A DNA stretch of 64,000 bases. Source: Streptomyces sedi. Lineage in GTDB: Bacteria; Actinomycetota; Actinomycetes; Streptomycetales; Streptomycetaceae. Position 1 is the stretch's first letter. Each line of letters begins with the position of its first letter. Below, in pieces: positions 53,530-61,395 of this stretch. Below the pieces are notes generated by a model, which saw nothing but the letters and a program-made list of their open reading frames with translations, had not been told where the DNA came from and did not search any database. The stretch lies in the NCBI RefSeq assembly GCF_006335015.1, contig NZ_VDGT01000026.1:1-64000 (forward strand), in the 5' to 3' direction. Made by a program: the position numbers and the translations under genes.

Positions 53530-54066
53530 GTGCGACAGAAGTACTCGCCTATACCGGAGTTGAACCTTCTCAGGGAGTTCGAGGAAGGACTCGGGCCGGT
53601 CTTCTACTCGGACGGTTTCGAGCTGAGTGAGTTCGGCGCGGACGCCGGTCTCCACACATGGTCGGACGACCCCGAGTTCGTCGGTCGTTTTCTCCCCTTC
53701 GCGCTGGCCAACGGTTCCGGTTCCTGCTACGCCCTGTGGCGGTGCGACGAGCGGGCCGAACTCGCCTCGCTCCCCGTCGTCTTCGTCGGCGACGAGGGCG
53801 AGCTGTATGTGATCGCACGTTGCCTGACGGAACTGTTCCAGCTGCTCGCCCTCGACAGCGAGCCGATATCCGACGTCGGATTCGTCGGCGCGGAGCGCGA
53901 CATCGAGGAGCACAGCGAGGGCCACGAGGAGTTCGTCGACTGGCTGCGGCGAACCTTCGGACTGGGCCCGCCGGAGGACGTCGACGCGCTCTGGGCCGAA
54001 CGCGAGGCGCTCGACGACCGGTTCAGGGCGTGGGCGGGGAACTTCGTCGCGTTGCCGGAGCGTTGA
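53530..54066 (+). CDS. Unknown protein, SUKH/immunity-like in character
   Basis: 178 residues, acidic, mixed alpha/beta: LREFEEGLGPVFYSDGFELS, LPVVFVGDEGELYVIARCLT, EHSEGHEEFVDWLRRTFGL. The arrangement recalls SMI1/KNR4 (SUKH) type proteins that serve as immunity factors, but no diagnostic motif is certain. GTG at 53530 follows GGGAG. Confidence 0.55.
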   Translation: MRQKYSPIPELNLLREFEEGLGPVFYSDGFELSEFGADAGLHTWSDDPEFVGRFLPFALANGSGSCYALWRCDERAELASLPVVFVGDEGELYVIARCLTELFQLLALDSEPISDVGFVGAERDIEEHSEGHEEFVDWLRRTFGLGPPEDVDALWAEREALDDRFRAWAGNFVALPER

Positions 54067-54173
54067 GGGAAGCGCTTCCGCAAGACGGGCGTCCCCACGG
54101 CGTCGCTCCGGGGCGCCGGTCTGCCGGACGGATTGTCAGTGGCGACTGCGAGACTCACGTCCGGGAGGTAGTC

Positions 54174-55541
54174 GTGAACCACACCTATTCCGTCGATGAC
54201 TTTCTCGTGCACTCCGAGCACTGTGCTCAGAAGGCGGAGGACTTGCTCGATCTGGACTGGGACGAGCACTGGGACATCGCGGTCCGTGTGTATCTGCTGG
54301 ACCGGTGGCTCCGCGAGGACGATTCCGGGAGGCTTGCCGTCAGCACGGCGTTGCGCGTCGATCAGGAGGACGTCGGGCTGGAAACGGACGACTTGGAGGA
54401 CAGCGGGCTGTTTCGCGGCGGCGCCTCTGACGGCGCGCCGTGGCGGATTCCTCGCGGCTGCCGTTCCGTGCCGGTGGCCGTCGCCGCCTCCACCGTGGGT
54501 CGGGCCGTGCTCGCCGGGGGAGAGGCACCGTCGTCCCGGGTCGCACTGCTCGCCGAGAACCTGCGCGAGACGATCGCGGCGGTGGCGGAGGAGGCGGTAC
54601 TGGTGACGGTGGAAGACCCCGCCACCGGCGCGCTCGCCTCAGGCGAGACGCATGTGGTTCTGCGGGGGACTCTCTGGGCCACACCGGCCATCCGCGTCAG
54701 CGTCATACCTCGCGTCTCCTCTGTATCCCGCATACCGGGTGAGCCGCACACCGCCGGCTCGGGCGAGGGAAGGGGCGAGGGGGGACTCGACCCGGCGTGT
54801 GTCCTCGTGGGGTGCGCGCTCGGGGCCCGTCTCGCGCCGGAGGAGCACCGGCTTGCGGAGGGGAGAACACGCGCCGTCTGTGCGGGGACGGTGCTGGCCG
54901 CGCTTCAGGAGTGTGACGGGCGCGCCGCCTTCAAGGTCGACTGGCGGCCCCACGGGATCGAGCCGGGACGTCACGACGATCCCGTCGCCGTGCGTGCCTG
55001 GTGGGAGAAGACCACCTGGCGTGAGCGGTACACCGAGGATCATGTGGAGATCTACTACGACTACGGCGCGGGTGACTGGATCGGGAAACACACCCATCTG
55101 GCGCCCACTGCGGAGGAACTGGCGGCCCTGGACGGCGAGCACGCCGAGGAAGCCGAGGACGACTGGCTGGGGGCACGCATCCTCGACCTCGGCGAGCCCG
55201 GTGAGACGCCAGTCGGGTCCTGGATCCTGGGCGAGCCCATGAGCTTCCTGGGCCCGCACGCCTTTTCGGCCGAGGTCGAGGCGCTGCGCCGGACTCTGGC
55301 AGCCGGCCTCCGGGACGGCGAGCTGTCCGCCGCCCTGCTGGAGGAGCTACTCATCCGACCTGTGGCGAGGGTCGGCGGCTCCCAGCACCAGGTGGCGGTC
55401 TGGGCCGACGCGGACGAGGACGGGGCGTTCTGGCCGACCTTCGACGGCGGGCTTGACCGCTACGAGGACGCGCGGCGGCTCCTGGTCGTCGGACCGACCG
55501 AAGCGCTCTACATCGTCTTCAGGGGGGAGATGGGCGAATGA
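54174..55541 (+). CDS. Unknown 455-residue protein
   Basis: Starts VNHTYSVDDFLVHSEHCAQK; GTG at 54174 has GGGAGG upstream. Acidic, with tryptophan/aspartate-rich segments (LDLDWDEHWDIAVRVYLLD, WADADEDGAFWPTFDGG). No signal peptide, membrane segment or known motif. It follows the SUKH-like gene by 107 bp on the same strand; a functional pairing is possible but unproven. Confidence 0.6.
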   Translation: MNHTYSVDDFLVHSEHCAQKAEDLLDLDWDEHWDIAVRVYLLDRWLREDDSGRLAVSTALRVDQEDVGLETDDLEDSGLFRGGASDGAPWRIPRGCRSVPVAVAASTVGRAVLAGGEAPSSRVALLAENLRETIAAVAEEAVLVTVEDPATGALASGETHVVLRGTLWATPAIRVSVIPRVSSVSRIPGEPHTAGSGEGRGEGGLDPACVLVGCALGARLAPEEHRLAEGRTRAVCAGTVLAALQECDGRAAFKVDWRPHGIEPGRHDDPVAVRAWWEKTTWRERYTEDHVEIYYDYGAGDWIGKHTHLAPTAEELAALDGEHAEEAEDDWLGARILDLGEPGETPVGSWILGEPMSFLGPHAFSAEVEALRRTLAAGLRDGELSAALLEELLIRPVARVGGSQHQVAVWADADEDGAFWPTFDGGLDRYEDARRLLVVGPTEALYIVFRGEMGE

Positions 55542-55629
55542 AAGCCCCGCTTGGGAGGAACGCAACGAGACCGGCTGGTAGTGACAGTCGAACGTTTTCC
55601 TCCCGCGTGTGTCGGTAGGGCTCCTTGCC

Positions 55630-56298
55630 ATGGAAGGTCCACGGAGCGTGGGGCGGCTGGCACTTTTCGACCTGGATGACACGCTCGTCGATCGCGGCCG
55701 GGGATTCGCGCGGTGGGCCCGCGAGTTCGCCCTCTCCCGGGGGTGGGGGGAACGCGAGGAACGGTGGTTGCTGGCGAGCGATCAGGAAAGCACGGGCGGC
55801 CGGCGGGAGTTCTTCGGGCGGGTGCGGGAGGAGTTCGGGCTGGCCGAGTCCGCCGACGAGTTGTGGGCCGGGTACCGGTCCCGAATGCCGGACCTGGTGG
55901 TCTGTCCACCGGAGACGTTGAACGGACTGACCGCCCTCCGGCGCGCCGGCTGGCGGGTCGGCGTCGTCACCAACGGGGCGCACGACAACCAGTCGGCGAA
56001 GATCGAACGCACCGGGATCGGCGCTGTCGTCGACGGTTTCTGCACCTCGGGGGAACTCGGGATCCGCAAGCCCGACGCGCGCGTCTTCCGCGTGGCGGCC
56101 GAGCGATGCGGCGCGGACCTCGCGCGCGGTGGATGGATGGTGGGCGACCACCCGACGGACGACATCGCCGGGGGCCGCGCGGCCGGCCTCCACACGGTCT
56201 GGATCACCCACGGCCGCCCCCGCCCCGCCGGCACCCCGGCGGAGCTGGAGGCGGCCGACGCGACGGAGGCGATCGCCCTGCTCGGGCGGCGGAGCTGA
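55630..56298 (+). CDS. HAD-superfamily hydrolase
   Basis: 222 residues. Motif I LALFDLDDTLVDRG, motif II VGVVTNGAHDNQ, motif III lysine in GIRKPDARVF and motif IV MVGDHPTDDIAG. Phosphatase or dehalogenase acting on a small phosphorylated metabolite. ATG at 55630 or GTG at 55609; neither has a good binding site. Confidence 0.9.
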   Translation: MEGPRSVGRLALFDLDDTLVDRGRGFARWAREFALSRGWGEREERWLLASDQESTGGRREFFGRVREEFGLAESADELWAGYRSRMPDLVVCPPETLNGLTALRRAGWRVGVVTNGAHDNQSAKIERTGIGAVVDGFCTSGELGIRKPDARVFRVAAERCGADLARGGWMVGDHPTDDIAGGRAAGLHTVWITHGRPRPAGTPAELEAADATEAIALLGRRS

Positions 56299-56388
56299 GC
56301 CGGGTGAAGAGCGCGAGGGTTTCGCGTAGGCGAGGGCGTTCGATAATCCTCGGGAAGGGTGGATATCCCCAGGCGACGGAGGAGCCGC

Positions 56389-56961
56389 GTGCCCCACGAG
56401 GACCACGTCCCCACGTTCGACGGTACCGAGCGCGTCGAGGTGCGGACGTTGCGGGACGTGCCCGGTGTCATCGCCGTGGCCCACGAGTTGGGGTACGCGC
56501 TGACGACCCACCGGGTGCAGGGCACCGGAGGGCCGATCCTGCTGCGCTTCGTCCGCGACGACGGTGAGCCCGCCCGGGCGCGCGCCGCGTGGGCGCGCTA
56601 TCACTACGGGGTCAACGGCGCCTGGTGGGCGACCGCGTGGCCGCCGCACGCGCCGCCGGGGTCGCTCGCGCCGCGCGAGGCCGCGAAGTACCGGCTCAAG
56701 CTCTTCCTGCTGACGCGGTACCCGCTTCGGCAGGTCAGGGCGCGGGTGGCGGCGCTGAGCGCGGCGCTCGTGGCCGTCGCGGTGTGGCTGCTCTTCGTGG
56801 CGTGGGTGCTGATCCCGTTCTGCGTGGCGCTGGCCGCGCTGTACGTGGTGGCCAACCCGGTCTCGGCGGGCCGGCGCGCCACGCGGGAGGCGGAGTACCG
56901 GACGGTGTTGAGCCGGTTCGAGGCGCAGCGGGTCTACTGGAGTCACGAGGGCGCGGGCTGA
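56389..56961 (+). CDS. Small membrane protein of unknown function
   Basis: About 190 residues: a soluble N-terminus (VPHEDHVPTFDGTERVEVRT) and one long hydrophobic hairpin or two helices (VAALSAALVAVAVWLLFVAW, VLIPFCVALAALYVVAN) near residues 115-155. GTG at 56389 is preferred because GGAGGAG precedes it; GTG at 56359 is in frame. Confidence 0.6.
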   Translation: MPHEDHVPTFDGTERVEVRTLRDVPGVIAVAHELGYALTTHRVQGTGGPILLRFVRDDGEPARARAAWARYHYGVNGAWWATAWPPHAPPGSLAPREAAKYRLKLFLLTRYPLRQVRARVAALSAALVAVAVWLLFVAWVLIPFCVALAALYVVANPVSAGRRATREAEYRTVLSRFEAQRVYWSHEGAG

Positions 56962-57047
56962 GGCTCTGGCGGGTGAACGCTCTGGGGTGGTCGTTCAAGG
57001 GCTGGTGTTGTCGGGAGGTGCCAAAGGATGGCCGGTTCTGATTGACC

Positions 57048-57061
57048 TTACTTGTGAGTAA
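57048..57061. promoter_or_regulatory. Palindromic operator before the sterol-desaturase operon
   Basis: TTACT-TGTG-AGTAA, perfect 5-bp arms, preceded by TTGACC and followed by GTATAG, so it overlaps a possible promoter 44 bp before the start codon. TTACT/AGTAA palindromes are common for TetR-type lipid regulators. Confidence 0.6.
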
Positions 57062-57104
57062 CGACGTATAGCCGGGCGCCCGGTTCCGCACCTACGGTCG
57101 TTTC

Positions 57105-57971
57105 ATGCCGAACCTGCCCGATGTCGTCCTGTGGTCCATACCCGCGTTCGTGCTGCTCACCGTCGTCGAGATGGTGAGCCACCGGCTCCACGGGGACGAG
57201 GAGGAAGCCGGCTACGAGACGAAGGACACCGCGACCAGTCTCAGCATGGGCCTGGGGAGTCTCGTGTTCGACTTCCTGTGGAAGATCCCGATCGTCGCGG
57301 TCTACACGGTGGTCTACGAACTGACGCCGCTGCGCGTCCCGTTCGGGTGGTGGACGTTCCCGCTGCTGCTGCTCGTGCAGGACTTCTTCTACTACTGGTC
57401 GCACCGGGGCCACCACGTCATCCGGATCCTGTGGGCGTGCCACGTGGTGCACCACAGCAGTCAGAAGTTCAACTTCACCACCGCCCTGCGGCAGCCCTGG
57501 ACCAGTCTGACCTCGTGGCCGTTCTATCTGCCGATGATCGTGCTCGGGGTGCATCCGGCGGCCGTCGCGTTCTGCTCCGCGGTCAACCTCGTGTACCAGT
57601 TCTGGATCCACACCGAGCGGGTGGACCGGCTGCCGCGGCCGTTCGAGTTCGTGCTGAACACGCCCTCGCACCACCGTGTGCACCACGCCTCGCAGGGCGA
57701 CTACCTGGACCGGAACTTCGGCGGCATCCTGATCGTGTGGGACCGGGCCTTCGGCTCCTGGGCCGCGGAGGAGCAGCGGCCGGTCTACGGGCTCACCAAG
57801 AACATCGACACCTACAACCCACTGCGCGTCGCCACCCACGAGTACGCCGCCATCGCGCGCGACGTGCGCGCGGCGCGCGACTGGCGCGAGCGCGCCGGGC
57901 GCGTCTTCGGCGGGCCGGGGTGGCAACCACGCGCCCGGGGCGCGGCGGAGCCGGTGGAGCGCGCCGGGTGA
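57105..57971 (+). CDS. Sterol desaturase / fatty acid hydroxylase family membrane protein
   Basis: 288 residues, four or so transmembrane segments. The di-iron histidine boxes are SHRGHH, HVVHHSSQ and HRVHHASQ. It oxidises a lipid substrate (hydroxylation, desaturation or ether-lipid cleavage). The next gene, a lysoplasmalogenase homologue, overlaps it by 4 bp, so an ether- or vinyl-ether-lipid role is attractive but inferred. Confidence 0.9.
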   Translation: MPNLPDVVLWSIPAFVLLTVVEMVSHRLHGDEEEAGYETKDTATSLSMGLGSLVFDFLWKIPIVAVYTVVYELTPLRVPFGWWTFPLLLLVQDFFYYWSHRGHHVIRILWACHVVHHSSQKFNFTTALRQPWTSLTSWPFYLPMIVLGVHPAAVAFCSAVNLVYQFWIHTERVDRLPRPFEFVLNTPSHHRVHHASQGDYLDRNFGGILIVWDRAFGSWAAEEQRPVYGLTKNIDTYNPLRVATHEYAAIARDVRAARDWRERAGRVFGGPGWQPRARGAAEPVERAG

Positions 57972-58612
57972 ACGTGTGGGGCGGTGTCCCGGCGCGGGTG
58001 TGGCGTGGCGCGTTCCTCACCGCCGTGGCGGTCGATCTCGGATCGCTGCTGATCGGGTTCGATCTCGGCCACTTCGTCGCCAAGCCGCTGCTGATGCCGT
58101 TGCTCGCGGCCTGGGCGGCGGCCAGCGGGGCGCCCCGACTCCTCGTCGTGGCGCTGCTGTTCGGCTGGGGCGGCGACGTGTTCCTGCTGCTCGACGCGGA
58201 TGCCGCCTTTCTCGCCGGGATGGGCTCGTTCGCCGTCGGGCACGTCTGCTATCTGGTGCTTTTCGGGCGTCGGAGAGCATCGGTGCCGCTCGGCCTCGGG
58301 TACGCGGTGGTGCTCGTGGGCGCCGTGGCCCTGCTCTGGCCGGACCTCCCCGCCGAGCTGCGGATACCGGTGGCCGGCTACTCGCTGCTGCTCGCCGCCA
58401 TGGCCTACCGGGCGAGCGCGCTCGGTGTGCTCACGGGGATCGGCGGGGCGTTGTTCCTGGTCTCCGACACGCTGATCGCGACGGACATCGCGGAGTGGCC
58501 GCAGCTGCCCGCCCCCGACCTGTGGGTGATGGCGACGTACGTTGCCGCCCAGTATCTGCTCGCGACGGGCATCCTCGGGGCAGACCGGCGAGCGGGACAG
58601 CCCCCGGACTGA
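57968..58612 (+). CDS. YhhN/TMEM86-type lysoplasmalogenase
   Basis: 214 residues, about eight hydrophobic segments. KPLLMPLLAAW, LFGWGGDVFLLLD, GMGSFAVGHVCYLVLF and LVSDTLIA are the family's conserved acidic membrane motifs. It hydrolyses the vinyl-ether bond of lysoplasmalogen. GTG start in a GTGA overlap with the preceding gene, so they are translated together. Confidence 0.85.
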   Translation: MNVWGGVPARVWRGAFLTAVAVDLGSLLIGFDLGHFVAKPLLMPLLAAWAAASGAPRLLVVALLFGWGGDVFLLLDADAAFLAGMGSFAVGHVCYLVLFGRRRASVPLGLGYAVVLVGAVALLWPDLPAELRIPVAGYSLLLAAMAYRASALGVLTGIGGALFLVSDTLIATDIAEWPQLPAPDLWVMATYVAAQYLLATGILGADRRAGQPPD

Positions 58613-58731
58613 GGCTGGCCCCACCCGGAGGCTGGCCCCACCCGGAGGCGGGGGGCAGCCGGATGGTGGCGGGGGCGGGGCGTCGACAGGATCAGCGGGA
58701 CCTGGAGCGACGACCGAGGGGTGGGCCGGCA

Positions 58732-59895
58732 ATGGCCGTGAAGAGGGGGAACCGGCTGCGGGCGACGGCCGTCGCCGTGGCCGTGTGCGGCGTGACGGGG
58801 ACCGTCGCGTGCGGCACCGGCGAGGGGGACCGGTTGCGGTCCGACGCCGAGGCGATCGTCGACACCGGCGTCACCGGGGTGCAGGCCCGCGCCACCGGGC
58901 CCGACGGTGCGTCGGAGAGCGTCGCCGCCGGCGTCGCCGACGTCGGCACCGACCGGGAGGTCGCGCCCGACGGCCACTTCCGGATCGGCAGCGTCAACAA
59001 GACCCTGGTGGCCACCGTGGTGCTCCAACTCGCCGCCGAGGAACGGCTGTCGCTGGACGACACCGCCGAGGAGTGGCTGCCCGGGGTGGTGCGGGGCAAC
59101 GGCCACGACGGGCGGCTGATGACCGTGCGGCAACTCCTCCAGCACACCGCCGGCGTGCACGACGGCGACTACCCGGTGCGCGGCGGCTCCGCCGAGCGCT
59201 ACCGGGAGAGCCGCCACGAGGTGTACACCCCGGAGGAGATCGTGGCCGCCGCGATGCGGGGCGCGCCGGACTTCGCGCCGGGCGAGGGCTGGAGCTACTC
59301 CAACACCGGCTATGTGCTGCTGGGGATGGTCGTCGAACGGGTCACCGGCCGCCCCTGGCAGGACGAGGTCGAGGCGCGGATCCTCCGGCCGCTCGGGATG
59401 CGGGACACCACCTGGCCCGGCGACGACCCGGGGCTGCCCGAGCCGCACGCCAACGGCTACACCCGCTTCGCCCCGGGGGAGGAACTGGTCGACACCACCG
59501 AACTCGTCGACGCCGACGCCTCGGGCGGCTATGTCTCGACCACCGCCGACCTGGACCGTTTCGCCCGCGCGCTGTTCGACGGCACGCTGCTGGAGGAGGC
59601 GGAACGGGCCGAGCTGACCGGAACCGTGCCCGTGGGGGAGGACGACACCCCCTGGGAGGAGGCGGGTTACGGGCTGGGGATCTTCTCCCGCGCCCTGTCG
59701 TGCGGCGGTACCGTGTGGATACCGAGCGGCGACCAGATCGGCTACCGCACGCGCGTCGGCGTCACCGAGGACGGGCGGAGCAGCGTCGTCGTCTCGATGT
59801 CCACCCAGCTCCAGGACTCGGCGGAGAGCGCCCTCGCCCAGGAGGCCGCGGCCACCGAGCTGATCGACAACGCGCTCTGCGCGGAGGACGGTTGA
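58732..59895 (+). CDS. Secreted serine hydrolase, paralogue of 39478 gene
   Basis: 387 residues. Signal helix AVAVAVCGVTGTVACGTG with a possible lipobox cysteine. SxxK in RIGSVNKTL, YxN in GWSYSNTGYV, and QLLQHTAGVHDGDYP. It is closely similar throughout to the hydrolase at 39478-40716, including VTGVQARAT and the SCGG segment near the end. A 17-bp direct repeat (GGCTGGCCCCACCCGGA, twice) lies about 90 bp upstream. Confidence 0.88.
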   Translation: MAVKRGNRLRATAVAVAVCGVTGTVACGTGEGDRLRSDAEAIVDTGVTGVQARATGPDGASESVAAGVADVGTDREVAPDGHFRIGSVNKTLVATVVLQLAAEERLSLDDTAEEWLPGVVRGNGHDGRLMTVRQLLQHTAGVHDGDYPVRGGSAERYRESRHEVYTPEEIVAAAMRGAPDFAPGEGWSYSNTGYVLLGMVVERVTGRPWQDEVEARILRPLGMRDTTWPGDDPGLPEPHANGYTRFAPGEELVDTTELVDADASGGYVSTTADLDRFARALFDGTLLEEAERAELTGTVPVGEDDTPWEEAGYGLGIFSRALSCGGTVWIPSGDQIGYRTRVGVTEDGRSSVVVSMSTQLQDSAESALAQEAAATELIDNALCAEDG

Positions 59896-59967
59896 GGCTG
59901 GCGCGCCCCGGCCGGTACCCCGTTCCCCCGCTCGCGGGGAGCGGCGACGTACAGGAGAGGCAGACAG

Positions 59968-60618
59968 GTGACCCGACCACCGCTCCCCAGGACACCTCGG
60001 CACGAGTTCCCTCCGGAGCTGCGGCGCCGCCACACGTTGGACCACATCAGGGAGTGCGGCATCGGGGCGGTGGCCCAACACCCGGTGACCTACCGCAGAT
60101 GGGGGCCGGCCAAGTCGATCGTCGTGACGGTCGGCGTGTTCCTCGGGCTGGGCGTGCTGATGGGGATCGGGGCGTCCAGCGACGGGGAGGTGCCGTTCGT
60201 CGTGCCGCCGTTGGCGGCGCTCGGCGCCTGGGCCGTGCTCTACGGACTGCCCATCCTGCTGCCACTGGCCGTCAGGGACATCCGTCGCCAACGCCGGCTG
60301 CACCGGGCGGTGTCCGCGATCCCGCGGGTCGGAGGCCACACGCTGCCCGGCGAGGTGGGCGACACCCCCGGCCTCGTCGGCTACGACGCGGGGGTGCTGC
60401 GCCTGTACACCGCCCGGGGCGTCGCGCTGGAGGTGCCCTTCCCGAGCATCTACGTGGTGGAGGAGCTGCCGCCCAAGGGCTTCTCCGGGCTGCCCGGCAT
60501 CGACGTGCTGGCCATGGACGGGACATGGACGGAGTTCCGCGTCACCGACAACGGAAAGCTGCTGACCACCCTGGAACAGGCCGGCACCCCGGTGCTGCGG
60601 GCGGTCAACCGCTTCTGA
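59968..60618 (+). CDS. Unknown membrane protein
   Basis: 216 residues. A Pro/Arg-rich N-terminus, two helices (SIVVTVGVFLGLGVLMGIG and VPPLAALGAWAVLYGLPILL), then a soluble part ending VLRAVNRF. GTG at 59968 follows AGGAGAGG. No function recognised. Confidence 0.65.
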   Translation: MTRPPLPRTPRHEFPPELRRRHTLDHIRECGIGAVAQHPVTYRRWGPAKSIVVTVGVFLGLGVLMGIGASSDGEVPFVVPPLAALGAWAVLYGLPILLPLAVRDIRRQRRLHRAVSAIPRVGGHTLPGEVGDTPGLVGYDAGVLRLYTARGVALEVPFPSIYVVEELPPKGFSGLPGIDVLAMDGTWTEFRVTDNGKLLTTLEQAGTPVLRAVNRF

Positions 60619-60633
60619 TCCCTCGGGCGGCAG

Positions 60634-60660
60634 CCCGGGGCGGGGCCGCCCGTCCCGGGG
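60634..60660. terminator. Possible terminator between convergent genes
   Basis: Hairpin CCCGGGGCGGG / CCCGTCCCGGG with imperfect pairing, between the stops at 60618 and 60700. Confidence 0.45.
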
Positions 60661-60699
60661 GACGGTGACGAACGGCGCGACGGGCCGCGCGTCAAGCCG

Positions 60700-61194
60700 T
60701 TACTGGGACCAGCTCAGCGCGAGGGACCAGACGTCGTCGGCATGATGAGGGCCGCCGTCGCCCGGTGGCGTCCGTGCGACGTGGAGAACGGATGAGGTCT
60801 CGGAGATCCGGAACGCCGTGAACCCGTGCATCGAGGAGTCTCCGACCTCCTCCAGGCCGAAGCCGGCTTCCGCGATTCCGGCGGCGAGCGAGGCGAAGGG
60901 GACGTGCGTCCGGAACTCTCCGTACTCCTCGCGCAGCCGCCGCGGAACGACGTCCTCCGCCCAGGCGAGCCGGTGGACCTGCAACGACACGGTGGCGCAC
61001 CGCCATTCGCCCTCCCGCCTGAGGAAGGAAACCTCGACCAGACCGTAGTCACGGCGCATTCTCCCCTTGCGGGCGTCATCCACGTAGTCGCCGCCGAGCA
61101 CCGGTTCCCACTCCGTCGGCAGGGACCCCGCCCCCAGGCCGCAGACCGTTCCCCGGGTCGCTGTGCGGACGTAGAAGTCGAGGTCGTCGCTCAC
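60700..61194 (-). CDS. Unknown protein, immunity-like
   Basis: 164 residues from GTG at 61194 (GGAGAAG upstream). LPTEWEPVLGGDYVDDARKG, DYGLVEVSFLRREGEWRC and VSLQVHRLAW resemble small Streptomyces proteins found near polymorphic toxins, but no family is certain and no toxin lies beside it. Confidence 0.55.
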   Translation of the reverse strand: MSDDLDFYVRTATRGTVCGLGAGSLPTEWEPVLGGDYVDDARKGRMRRDYGLVEVSFLRREGEWRCATVSLQVHRLAWAEDVVPRRLREEYGEFRTHVPFASLAAGIAEAGFGLEEVGDSSMHGFTAFRISETSSVLHVARTPPGDGGPHHADDVWSLALSWSQ

Positions 61195-61336
61195 ATCTTC
61201 TCCAGGGCCTCGCGCGGAAAGCGGACTTCGGGCTCGGTGGGAACGCACCCCCCGGGTTGATTCTCCGCCCGCCCGCCCGCCCGCCCGCCCGCACCGCGAG
61301 GCGCTCGGTGCGTGGTGCAGGGCCCCGGTGCCTTGG

Positions 61337-61374
61337 GCGGGGCCGCCCGTCCCCCCACGGGCGGGCGGCCCCGC
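61337..61374. terminator. Terminator downstream of the secreted peptidase gene
   Basis: Strong hairpin GCGGGGCCGCCCGT with its complement, loop CCCCCC, just after the minus-strand stop at 61396. Confidence 0.65.
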
Positions 61375-61395
61375 GTTCCGGTGCGGACCCGGCCG

